Position numbers and translations under genes: made by a program. From positions 1 to 64,000 of the forward strand of contig CANLBN010000006.1 in NCBI GenBank assembly GCA_947488935.1: DNA of 64,000 nt, in the 5' to 3' direction. Shown in pieces: positions 1-7,061 of this stretch. Positions within the stretch are counted from its first letter, which is position 1. Every line of letters begins with the position of its first letter. The notes under the pieces were generated by a model. It was given only the letters and a program-made list of their open reading frames with translations, did not search any database and was not told the origin of the DNA. The DNA comes from an uncultured Pseudomonadales bacterium. Lineage in GTDB: Bacteria; Pseudomonadota; Gammaproteobacteria; Pseudomonadales; Cellvibrionaceae.

Positions 1-263
1 CAGAGCAAGATGAGACCCTTGTTCGACAAAATGTCTGGAACATTTTGATCCGCGAAGCGCCCATAGGGTGAGGTACAAGACGTACCGAAGATAATCCCTG
101 CTTCTCCGCCATACAATTAAGAAACCGTCGTAAGGCGGTTTTTTTATGGGTGAAGAAAAAACAGAGCAAGACGAGACTCTTGTTCGACAAAATGTCTGGA
201 ACATTTTGATCCACGAAGCGCCCATAGGGTGAGGTACAGGACGTACCGAAGATAATCTCTGCT
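1..263. repeat. Two direct copies of a ~102-bp hairpin-rich repeat (161-bp period)
   Basis: Bases 1-102 and 162-263 are nearly identical, differing at only a handful of positions; the first copy may continue beyond the window edge. Each copy holds small inverted repeats with 5-nt loops, for example AAAATGT-CTGGA-ACATTTT and GGTAC-AGGAC-GTACC. No reading frame is evident. The pattern suggests an intergenic repeat family of the REP or multi-hairpin type. The right end of copy 1 (CTGCTTCTCCGCCA, then a terminator) resembles the 3' tail of a tRNA-Ser, but no tRNA body is present. The rest of 264-493 shows no gene. Confidence 0.8.
120..146 (+). terminator. Rho-independent terminator
   Basis: An 8-bp stem (AAACCGTC 122-129 with GGCGGTTT 134-141, one G-T wobble) has a GTAA loop and runs into a seven-T tract. 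It lies between the two repeat copies and probably ends a transcript that starts left of the window. Confidence 0.75.
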
Positions 264-493
264 CACCGGCATATAACTCTCTCCGAGACCCACACCTACT
301 TAAAAACCACTGCTCCACTCATCAACTAATAGTTGGTTAATATTTTTTATTACCTTTAAGAAGTAAACCAAAGTGATGATAAAATACAAAACCCACCTGT
401 TACTGTAGAGACAATAGATACTAAGAAGCTTTTGAAAAAATTTGAATGGAGCTTCAGTGAAAGGCGATTAACTACACCCATAAAACTAACAAC

Positions 494-1015
494 TTATTTG
501 AGCTTGGCCTCTAATTTACGGCGCTTTTCGATAGCTATTGGAGTAATTTCTTCCTCAAGCTGTTTTTCAAATCCCAGCATAAAATAAATCTCGGCCATCA
601 AAAAGAAGGGGCCAATCATTAGCTGGTTTAAATCATCAACAAAGGCTGGCTTGGCTTTCTCGAAGTGGTGACCAATAAACTGCATTACCCAACCCACAAT
701 AAACATACCAATTGCCCACAGGTATAAATTATCAACATTGGATACTATCGTCGCCACATAAACCAAAGGCCCCAAAAATAAGAATAAGCCAACGGCTAAT
801 GAGAAGCGCAGCATTGTGTAATAAATCATCGCACCGATAAAAAACAACTGAGCCAGCGTTAGCTGAATAACATCACCAAGCGGCAATGAAACTAAGCTAA
901 GCAATAGGACAATCGCTGCAATAATCAAAGGAATGCCAACAAAGTGCGTCTTAATGTTCGATGGGTTTAAGTGAACACTTTTATAAGTCGATAATTGTTC
1001 TTGTGCGCTTTTCAT
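494..1015 (-). CDS. Mpo1-like (DUF962) membrane protein
   Basis: This 173-residue integral membrane protein resembles the DUF962/Mpo1 family, whose yeast member Mpo1 is an Fe-dependent dioxygenase of 2-hydroxy fatty acids. Two family signatures are visible: an N-terminal YKSVHLNPSNIKTHFVGIPL block, and a QFIGHHFEKAKPAFVDDL block near residue 115. Their conserved His residues are the presumed iron ligands. About four hydrophobic segments lie between residues 28 and 113. The gene stands alone, divergent from yccA, with a 297-bp gap that should hold both promoters. The substrate in bacteria is unknown. Confidence 0.8.
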   Translation of the reverse strand: MKSAQEQLSTYKSVHLNPSNIKTHFVGIPLIIAAIVLLLSLVSLPLGDVIQLTLAQLFFIGAMIYYTMLRFSLAVGLFLFLGPLVYVATIVSNVDNLYLWAIGMFIVGWVMQFIGHHFEKAKPAFVDDLNQLMIGPFFLMAEIYFMLGFEKQLEEEITPIAIEKRRKLEAKLK

Positions 1016-1312
1016 AGTTTGCTCTTACTCGTACCTATTGAATACATTTTAGCCATATAATAGCCACAAAAGCACTTGCTCGCCACAAGCAAAATAAGGT
1101 TTAGCGGGTTGTTTTGCAAACAAGCGGGCAACCAAAGTTAAACTTTTAACGAATAACCATAGTGTAAGCCCTCAACCTATAAAATATATTAAGTAACCAT
1201 GGATTATTTAAGGTTGATTTTATATAGGGTATTTGTATTATAGGCTTGTTATTTTGGGGATTGCCCTCAAATATACTAACAAGTTAATTATTAACAGTGT
1301 CTGGAGTCTTTT

Positions 1313-1996
1313 ATGCAACAAGATATTTATAATCATCAAACTGCTGGTGTGCAACAGCTTGAAACCAGTAAAGTGCTGCGAAATACCTATGCATTATTGG
1401 CAATGACGCTATTATTTAGCGCAATGACCGCAGGTATATCTATGGCCGTTGGGGTACCACATGGTTTATCACTCGTGTTTAGTATCGGTGCCCTATTACT
1501 TATTTGGCTAGTACTACCACGCACGGCTAATTCCGGTGCAGGTATTGCTGTTGTTTTTGCCTTTACTGGCTTATTAGGTGCATCCCTTGGGCCAATCCTT
1601 AATCATTATCTAGCAACAGCCAACGGCGGTATGATAGTGACACAAGCGTTAGGTGGCACAGCATTGGTTTTCTTCACTCTATCTGCCTATGTATTAACAA
1701 CACGTAAAGACTTTAGCTTTATGGGTGGTTTTTTGATGGTTGGTATGGTTGTCGCAGTTGTTGGCATGGTCGGTATGTTTGTCGCTAGCCTATTTGGTGT
1801 TGATGTATCGCTATTTCACCTAGGGTTCAGCATGTTAATCGTATTGCTAATGTCAGGTTTTATCCTTTACGACACTAGCCGTATTATTAATGGTGGTGAG
1901 ACTAACTACATTATGGCCACAACTTCTTTATACCTAAGTATTTACAACCTATTTGTCAGCTTACTGCACATTTTAGGTGTAATGAGCGACGAATAA
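1313..1996 (+). CDS. yccA: YccA-type BAX inhibitor-1 family membrane protein
   Basis: The 227-residue protein has about seven hydrophobic segments and closely follows E. coli YccA. Shared blocks are SKVLRNTYALLAMTLLFSA, FAFTGLLGASLGPILN, ALGGTALVFF, YVLTTRKDFSFMGG and the C-terminal INGGETNYIMATTSLYLSIY. In E. coli YccA interacts with the FtsH protease and restrains its action on membrane substrates; that role here is by homology. An SD (GGAG, 6 nt before the ATG) supports the start. The neighbouring tus genes match E. coli, where yccA is adjacent to tusE. Confidence 0.93.
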   Translation: MQQDIYNHQTAGVQQLETSKVLRNTYALLAMTLLFSAMTAGISMAVGVPHGLSLVFSIGALLLIWLVLPRTANSGAGIAVVFAFTGLLGASLGPILNHYLATANGGMIVTQALGGTALVFFTLSAYVLTTRKDFSFMGGFLMVGMVVAVVGMVGMFVASLFGVDVSLFHLGFSMLIVLLMSGFILYDTSRIINGGETNYIMATTSLYLSIYNLFVSLLHILGVMSDE

Positions 1997-2026
1997 GTCG
2001 AATAAATAGTTGAACAACTAAATTAC

Positions 2027-2055
2027 TAAAAAGCCCCTATTAAGGGGCTTTTTTA
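2027..2055 (+). terminator. Terminator after yccA
   Basis: AAGCCCCT (2031-2038), ATTA loop and AGGGGCTT (2043-2050), followed by a T tract, is a canonical rho-independent terminator about 35 bp after the yccA stop. Confidence 0.92.
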
Positions 2056-2123
2056 TAGGTAAGCACCACACAAGCTAGTGATCCAATTAGCTGTTATATC
2101 CCAGCCTGTTATATAATCACCCA

Positions 2124-2513
2124 ATGATATTCTCATTACTTGTTCTCTCACCCCCCTCATCACAGGCAAGCTCAAGCGCCTATCAGTTTGCCAACGCATT
2201 ACTTTTGCAAAAACATCGTTTGTATCGCGTATTTTTCTATCACGATGCAGCCTATAACGGATCGAGTATTCAATGTATTGGGCAAGGTGAATTCGATGTC
2301 GCTAAGGAATGGGATAAATTGCAACAGCAACATAGTTTCGATAGCGTCGTCTGCATTGCCGCTGGCTTAAAACGGGGAATTATTAACAAAGTGGAGGCGC
2401 TGAGATACGAGAAAGCAGCTCATAATTTGCGTAACGGTATAAACTTATCTGGGCTTGGTGAATTAGCCGATGCCACGGTTAAGTCTGATCGACTTATTAC
2501 CTTTGGCGGATAA
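2124..2513 (+). CDS. tusD: Sulfurtransferase subunit TusD
   Basis: TusD is the DsrE-fold subunit of the TusBCD complex. It relays persulfide sulfur from TusA to TusE for MnmA-dependent 2-thiolation of the tRNA wobble uridine. The 129-residue length is right. The conserved FDSVVCIAAGLKRGI segment contains the sulfur-carrying Cys that corresponds to E. coli TusD Cys78. It begins the tusD-C-B-E operon and is immediately followed by tusC with no gap. No strong SD is visible before the ATG. Confidence 0.93.
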   Translation: MIFSLLVLSPPSSQASSSAYQFANALLLQKHRLYRVFFYHDAAYNGSSIQCIGQGEFDVAKEWDKLQQQHSFDSVVCIAAGLKRGIINKVEALRYEKAAHNLRNGINLSGLGELADATVKSDRLITFGG

Positions 2514-2522
2514 GTGGATAAT

Positions 2523-2888
2523 ATGACAAGTAGTAAAAAAATAGGTATTACATTAGGGCATACTCCCTATGGTAGTGATTTAGCACAAGAGGCTCTAGAT
2601 GCAACACTAGCGATGGGTTTATTTGGGCAAGATATCACTCTTATTTTTTGGGGTGATGGGGTTTTTCAATTGTTAAAAAGTCAAAACAGTGAGAGTGTGC
2701 ATCAAAAATCCCTAGAGAAACAAATTAATGCCTTTGAACTTTATGATATTGAACGTGTTTTTGTCTGCGCTCAATCACTTGAGCAGAGAAATATATCCAC
2801 CAGCTCTCTTTGTACCGATGCTGAGTGCCTTAGCCCAACCGAGATACAAAAGGTACTATCCACACAGGATACGTTGTTGTCTTTTTAG
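2523..2888 (+). CDS. tusC: Sulfurtransferase complex subunit TusC
   Basis: This DsrF/TusC-type subunit has the family N-terminus (KKIGITLGHTPYGSDLAQEALD) and the later FELYDIERVFVCAQSLEQR block typical of TusC. I prefer the ATG at 2523, which has GTGGA just upstream. A GTG at 2514, directly after the tusD stop, is an in-frame alternative adding three residues. TusC is a structural partner in the TusBCD hexamer and acts with the flanking tusD and tusB products in the cytoplasm. Confidence 0.92.
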   Translation: MTSSKKIGITLGHTPYGSDLAQEALDATLAMGLFGQDITLIFWGDGVFQLLKSQNSESVHQKSLEKQINAFELYDIERVFVCAQSLEQRNISTSSLCTDAECLSPTEIQKVLSTQDTLLSF

Positions 2889-2917
2889 CACCCATTATTG
2901 TTTGCCTATTACTTATT

Positions 2918-3220
2918 ATGAGTCACTCTATTTTACATACCGTTAACCAATCGCCTTTTACCCATAGTGCTTTACAGCAATGCCTATGCTATGCCCAAGA
3001 GAGTGACAGTATTTTGTTATTAGAGAACGGGGTTTATGGTGCTTTATTAAAGCACTCTCTTGCCGACAAGCTGAGTGGCAAAAAATGTTATGCCATTGAA
3101 GCAGACCTAAAAGCCCGAGGGCTATTAGGTCAGGAGCTAACACCACATATCGAACTGATTGATTTTATATATTTTGTAGAGTTAACTACCCAACATAAAC
3201 TCGTCCAAAGCTGGTATTAG
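2918..3220 (+). CDS. tusB: Sulfurtransferase complex subunit TusB
   Basis: The 100-residue TusB/DsrH protein begins with the expected SILHTVNQSPF motif (E. coli MLHTLHRSPW). It carries SDSILLLENGVYGAL and, near residue 72, the DLKARGLLGQ block. It is the third TusBCD subunit, 29 bp after tusC and 1 bp before tusE, so co-transcription is very likely. Confidence 0.92.
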   Translation: MSHSILHTVNQSPFTHSALQQCLCYAQESDSILLLENGVYGALLKHSLADKLSGKKCYAIEADLKARGLLGQELTPHIELIDFIYFVELTTQHKLVQSWY

Positions 3221-3221
3221 C

Positions 3222-3554
3222 ATGTCTATTGTTGTTAACGATTCTAGTATTGATACTGACAAAGAAGGCTATTTAAAAAACTTAAGCGACTGGAATGAAA
3301 AGGTTGCGATAGAAATTGCTTACCAAGAAAATATCGAGTTATCAGATAAACACTGGGAAATGATTAATCTAATTAGAGAGTTCTATACAAACTTTGAACT
3401 CTCTCCTGCTATGCGCCCTTTGGTAAAGTTTACGGCAACTAAGCTCGGTAAAGAAAAAGGCAATAGTATTTATTTAATGCAATTATTTCCTGGCAGTCCT
3501 GCAAAGCTATTGAATAAAATTGCAGGCCTACCTCGCCCTAAAAACTGCTTATAA
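3222..3554 (+). CDS. tusE: Sulfur relay protein TusE (DsrC family)
   Basis: The 110-residue DsrC/TusE protein accepts persulfide sulfur from TusBCD and passes it to MnmA. Typical blocks are DWNEKVAIEIAYQENIELSDKHWEMI and the C-terminal KIAGLPRPKNCL, whose penultimate Cys is the sulfur carrier. The second C-terminal Cys found in true dissimilatory DsrC proteins is absent (LLNKIAGLP). This identifies the tRNA-modification type rather than the sulfite-reductase type. It is the last gene of the operon. Confidence 0.95.
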   Translation: MSIVVNDSSIDTDKEGYLKNLSDWNEKVAIEIAYQENIELSDKHWEMINLIREFYTNFELSPAMRPLVKFTATKLGKEKGNSIYLMQLFPGSPAKLLNKIAGLPRPKNCL

Positions 3555-3578
3555 CTCTTATAAGATTATAAGAGTTAT
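3551..3578. terminator. Bidirectional hairpin between tusE and fleQ
   Basis: A perfect 13-bp inverted repeat (ATAACTCTTATAA / TTATAAGAGTTAT, 2-nt loop) sits in the 26 bp between the convergent tusE and fleQ stops and overlaps the tusE stop. The T tracts are weak, but the position is typical of a shared terminator. Confidence 0.65.
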
Positions 3579-3580
3579 AT

Positions 3581-5029
3581 TTAGGCTCTTTGCATTTCGT
3601 ACTTACGCATTTTCTCGACCAGTGTGGTACGTCGGATCGACAATCTCTCAGCAGCGCGTGCAACCACTCCACCACTATCATCTAGTGCTTGTTGAATAAG
3701 GCTTTGCTCTAAAGTCGTTAAGTACTCTTTTAAATCAATACCATTTTCGGGCAATAATGGTGTCGCATTTAAATTAACAACAGCGGGGCCAGCCTCTTGC
3801 TCTTCAGCAGCAGGGATGTCAAAAATCTCGTCGCTAACATCAACGTGACAAAACTTGGGTGGTAAATCATTAGCGCCAATAACACCGTAGGGGTGCAAGA
3901 TTGACATACGCTCGACAAGATTGGCGAGCTCTCGGACATTGCCTGACCACCGGTGCTGGCAGAGCGACATAATAGCTGTCGAATTAAAGCGCACAGAACC
4001 ACGCTTTTCGTTTTCTAGACGGGCAATAATTTCTGTTAGTAATAATGGAATATCTTCGCGGCGCTCATCCAATGATGGCATCTCGATGGGAAACACATTG
4101 AGACGATAAAATAAGTCTTCGCGAAAACTACCTTCTTCGATCATGCTCTCTAGGTTACGATGCGTCGCGGCAATAATACGGACATTGGTTGTCTGGGATT
4201 TATTACCTCCTACACGCTCATAACATTTCTCTTGTAAGACGCGTAGTATTTTAACTTGCATATTAAGTGGCATATCACCGATTTCATCTAGAAACAGGGT
4301 TCCGCCCTCGGCCATTTCAAAACGCCCAGCACGGGCACTAATAGCCCCTGTAAAGGCTCCTTTCTCATGACCAAAGAGTTCGCTCTCTAACAACTCAGCA
4401 GGAATAGCACCACAATTAACCGGTACAAAAGGTTTGTCGCGTCTGGAAGAATGATAATGTAGGTTTCTTGCAACCACTTCCTTGCCCGTACCCGACTCCC
4501 CTGTTACTAAAACTGTCACGTCTTTATCGGCTACCTGCGCCATCATATCGCGAACATTACGAATATTACGGCTAGTGCCAACTAGACTTCTAAACAAATG
4601 AGGAGCACGCCTAACGGGCTGGCGTTGAGCATCTCTTTGAGCTTGATGAAAACACTGAGAACGATGGAGTGCTGCCAATAGTTGATTGTAGCTTGGCGGT
4701 GTATTTAGCGTCGCGATAATGTGCTTACGTAAATTAGCATCCACTTTTTTCTTTAAATCGGCATCGTCAGTTAGCTCATCCAATAAAACGATCGCAGCGC
4801 ATTTATTCCAGGCCAATAACTCTGACAAGCAGTCGTTGAGTGTAGATGCACAACCACTGTTACTGAGTAAAATACCGGTAAATTCTTCGACGTTTAGATC
4901 ACTAACTAATTCTTGCCAGTTTTCAGGGGTTGCTATAACCGCCGATTCACCCAAAAAATCCAAAATAATACTTAATTCATGCCGACGCTTATCGTCTTCA
5001 TCAACTACCAAGATCCTAATGTCACTCAT
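3581..5029 (-). CDS. fleQ: Sigma54-dependent flagellar master regulator FleQ
   Basis: This 482-residue enhancer-binding protein has a receiver-like N-terminus (about 1-130), an AAA+ domain (about 145-385) and a Fis-type HTH (about 435-480). The AAA+ domain shows GESGTGKE (Walker A, near 177), the sigma54-contacting GAFTGA loop, and [12 protein letters not shown]. In the receiver-like domain the usual phospho-acceptor region reads GILLSNSG, so aspartate phosphorylation is unlikely; FleQ is typically controlled by c-di-GMP and FleN instead. It should activate the sigma54-type promoters found through this window. It is transcribed alone; I saw no sigma54 or sigma28 site upstream. Confidence 0.93.
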   Translation of the reverse strand: MSDIRILVVDEDDKRRHELSIILDFLGESAVIATPENWQELVSDLNVEEFTGILLSNSGCASTLNDCLSELLAWNKCAAIVLLDELTDDADLKKKVDANLRKHIIATLNTPPSYNQLLAALHRSQCFHQAQRDAQRQPVRRAPHLFRSLVGTSRNIRNVRDMMAQVADKDVTVLVTGESGTGKEVVARNLHYHSSRRDKPFVPVNCGAIPAELLESELFGHEKGAFTGAISARAGRFEMAEGGTLFLDEIGDMPLNMQVKILRVLQEKCYERVGGNKSQTTNVRIIAATHRNLESMIEEGSFREDLFYRLNVFPIEMPSLDERREDIPLLLTEIIARLENEKRGSVRFNSTAIMSLCQHRWSGNVRELANLVERMSILHPYGVIGANDLPPKFCHVDVSDEIFDIPAAEEQEAGPAVVNLNATPLLPENGIDLKEYLTTLEQSLIQQALDDSGGVVARAAERLSIRRTTLVEKMRKYEMQRA

Positions 5030-5292
5030 AGATCATTCCTACTACTGATGAAATATTATGTTACTCGTTACTGCGCCTTTTGCTACAGCGTCAATTGATT
5101 AACTTCCCTTAAATAAATAGTCAAACAATAATAAGAAGTCAAATAAATGACAGGATATTTTTGATATTAATGAAATAATAGTAAAAAGCGATTAATTAAT
5201 CATCAAATAGGCTATAGCGCTAGCTTAATTAGCTTGAGGGCCAATGTCTTGATAATAACTTTTTTAATGATTATTACCCAAATAAGCATGCA

Positions 5293-5319
5293 TAAAAAAA
5301 GCTCTATCAAGATAGAGCC
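5293..5319 (-). terminator. Terminator of the fliS-fliT transcript
   Basis: GCTCTATC (5301-5308), AA loop and GATAGAGC (5311-5318), followed on the minus strand by seven T, form a canonical terminator. It lies 45 bp after the FliT-like gene. The remaining 5030-5292 region is AT-rich, contains no gene that I can support, and must carry the fleQ promoter. Confidence 0.9.
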
Positions 5320-5362
5320 AAAGACATTTTAACTAGGGGGATATGTAAATAAGTAAAGTTAC

Positions 5363-5620
5363 TTACTGTGGATTGTGCGGGTGGTGGTATTGCCGTCTAA
5401 CACAAATATCAGACATCTCACGATATAACTTAACCACTCCACCAAGCTCTGCCATTAGGGATTTAGGTGAGCGCTGAGGATCTGATACTGCATTCGTAAT
5501 TTCTAAACAAAGATCTGCTTCTAATTTTAGCAATTTATCCCATTCGCAGTTATCCACTGACTTCTTAAGTTCACGACGCTTTCTCATGAGTGATAATTGT
5601 GATGCTGGGATGATAGCCAT
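5363..5620 (-). CDS. FliT-like small flagellar protein
   Basis: This 85-residue, probably helical, charged protein is encoded directly after fliS. That is the position of fliT/fleP-type chaperone genes in Pseudomonas and Vibrio fliD-fliS-fliT operons. FliT proteins are export chaperones for the cap protein FliD. Sequence similarity is too weak to settle the assignment by eye, so it rests on size, composition and position. A second FliT-like gene lies at 15258. Confidence 0.6.
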   Translation of the reverse strand: MAIIPASQLSLMRKRRELKKSVDNCEWDKLLKLEADLCLEITNAVSDPQRSPKSLMAELGGVVKLYREMSDICVRRQYHHPHNPQ

Positions 5621-5737
5621 AATAACCTCTGTGATATATTGTTCACTAAGGCTAACGGCTTATCTCATGAAACCTTTAGTAATTAATATAAATTACATAA
5701 AGCTTACAATCCAGACCAAAAATCAAACTGATGAGTT

Positions 5738-6115
5738 CTATACTTGTGCTTCGATCTCTACCCAACCGGAATGCACTTCATTTAATAGCTTTCTTACTTC
5801 GTCTAATATAATCACTGGCTCATCATATTCATCGATAGCTTGAAGCTGTGCAACGATGTATTCATAGAGCATATCTAAATTATTAGCTAGCTCACCGCCT
5901 TGCTTTGTATCGAGGCTTTGACGCAAGCCACCGACAATACCAATCGTTTTTCCAACCAAAGCATTGGCTTCTTCCAGCTCTCCTTCATCCAAGCTTATAA
6001 TAGCTTGGTCAACTCGCTCCAAAGCACCATCTAATAACATGGTAATTACTTGATAAGGTGTAATCTCATCAACTACTTCTGTTTTTATGTCTATAGACTT
6101 TGCTGACAGACTCAT
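5738..6115 (-). CDS. fliS: Flagellin export chaperone FliS (copy 1)
   Basis: FliS binds the disordered C-terminus of flagellin in the cytoplasm and keeps it export-competent. The 125-residue protein has the family pattern TPYQVITMLLDGALERVDQA, then LVGKTIGIVGGLRQSLDTKQGGELANNLDMLYEYI and a final VHSGWVEIEAQV. A sigma54-type promoter lies about 60 bp upstream. It is one of two divergent FliS paralogues here, so the two may serve different flagellins. Confidence 0.92.
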   Translation of the reverse strand: MSLSAKSIDIKTEVVDEITPYQVITMLLDGALERVDQAIISLDEGELEEANALVGKTIGIVGGLRQSLDTKQGGELANNLDMLYEYIVAQLQAIDEYDEPVIILDEVRKLLNEVHSGWVEIEAQV

Positions 6116-6176
6116 AGTGTATCCCCTACAAATAAAACGGCAAAAAACCGTCGTTTTTAATATTTATAATAGATAC

Positions 6177-6192
6177 AGCACAGACTGTGCCA
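6177..6192 (-). promoter_or_regulatory. Sigma54-type promoter of fliS copy 1
   Basis: On the minus strand the site reads TGGCACAGTCTGTGCT, with GG and GC separated by exactly 10 nt. It differs from consensus TGGCACG-N4-TTGCT mainly by G for T before TGC. The expected start is near 6166, giving a leader of about 50 nt. The rest of 6193-6557 holds only a doubtful 29-codon frame and an imperfect inverted repeat at about 6512-6560. Confidence 0.75.
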
Positions 6193-6557
6193 AAAACGAT
6201 ATGGTGGGTAATTAACTGAGGGGTTAGAACTTTATTGAGTTTTATCGAGTAAGTCTGCAATCGCTTTTCGATAACCTAGCTAGCAACCCATAATTTTTAA
6301 CGCTATATAAGGCCCAACGATAAAAACCAATGCTACTATTTTATAAATACTCAAAAAGAGTTTAACGACTGTTACAAAATAGGGAAACAACAGTTTTCGG
6401 AAATGAAAAATGAAATTTTTTCGCTGATTAACGAAGACTTATTTTATTTAGATGATACCTTAGATGACATTAAAGACAATGCTATTAATTAAGGAATCAC
6501 AATAACACATTAGAGCACAGAGCTATCTAAGTCGAGAAAGAAGTAGCTAAGGCTGTG

Positions 6558-6944
6558 CTAAACCTGTGAGCCAATTTCTTCCCATGCACCACTGATTTCA
6601 CTTACGAGTGACGTACACTCATCAAGAATCTCTACATTGTTTTGTGTATGTGCTTGCCATAAGCGACGCTGTACATAGTCGTATATATCATCAAGCCGGG
6701 TAGAAAGTTCGACACCACTATCGTGATTTAGCGATTCGCGTAAACCAGAAACAATCGCAACAGCTTGGTTAACTTTTTTATTTTTTAATTCGATATTTTT
6801 TTGCTCCATTGCACCTTTCATTTGTGCAATGCGCTCTAGCAAACCATCGTAAAGCATTTTAATCAAGTCATGGGATGAAGCACCAGCAACGGCTGCATTT
6901 ACTCTAACTTGACCATATTGCTTTAATGCGACTTGTGCATTCAC
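6558..6944 (-). CDS. fliS: Flagellin export chaperone FliS (copy 2)
   Basis: This second FliS paralogue has VNAQVALKQYGQVRVN at its start, DLIKMLYDGLLERIAQMKGAM, VSGLRESLNHDSGVELSTRLDDIYDYV, and a terminal ISGAWEEIGSQV. I choose the GTG at 6944, giving 128 residues, which is normal FliS length. It has a GGAG SD 7 nt upstream; the 18 extra upstream residues of the open frame are rich in Trp and unlike FliS. The gene follows fliD but has its own sigma28 promoter in the 117-bp gap. Confidence 0.92.
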   Translation of the reverse strand: MNAQVALKQYGQVRVNAAVAGASSHDLIKMLYDGLLERIAQMKGAMEQKNIELKNKKVNQAVAIVSGLRESLNHDSGVELSTRLDDIYDYVQRRLWQAHTQNNVEILDECTSLVSEISGAWEEIGSQV

Positions 6945-7014
6945 GATACATCTCCACCAGTTATCAATAATAGGCCGATGAGTAATAGGGTTATTCATCT
7001 GGCTCTTATTATTG

Positions 7015-7041
7015 TTATCGGCATCTATGGAGATGGCTTTA
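7015..7041 (-). promoter_or_regulatory. FliA (sigma28) promoter of fliS copy 2
   Basis: The minus strand reads TAAA (7038-7041), exactly 15 nt, then GCCGATAA (7015-7022). This is a perfect match to the sigma28 consensus. It lies between the fliD stop and the fliS copy 2 start, so this fliS can be made late without fliD. Confidence 0.92.
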
Positions 7042-7061
7042 GGTTTTTTATCGATTAAAAA

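Noticed and set aside
1-110. tRNA-Ser gene suggested by the CTTCTCCGCCA tail
   Set aside because: No T loop, anticodon arm or acceptor partner can be folded in the preceding sequence.
6403-6492. 29-codon plus-strand frame (acidic peptide) between the two fliS genes
   Set aside because: No properly spaced SD, no promoter, very short; probably chance in AT-rich DNA.
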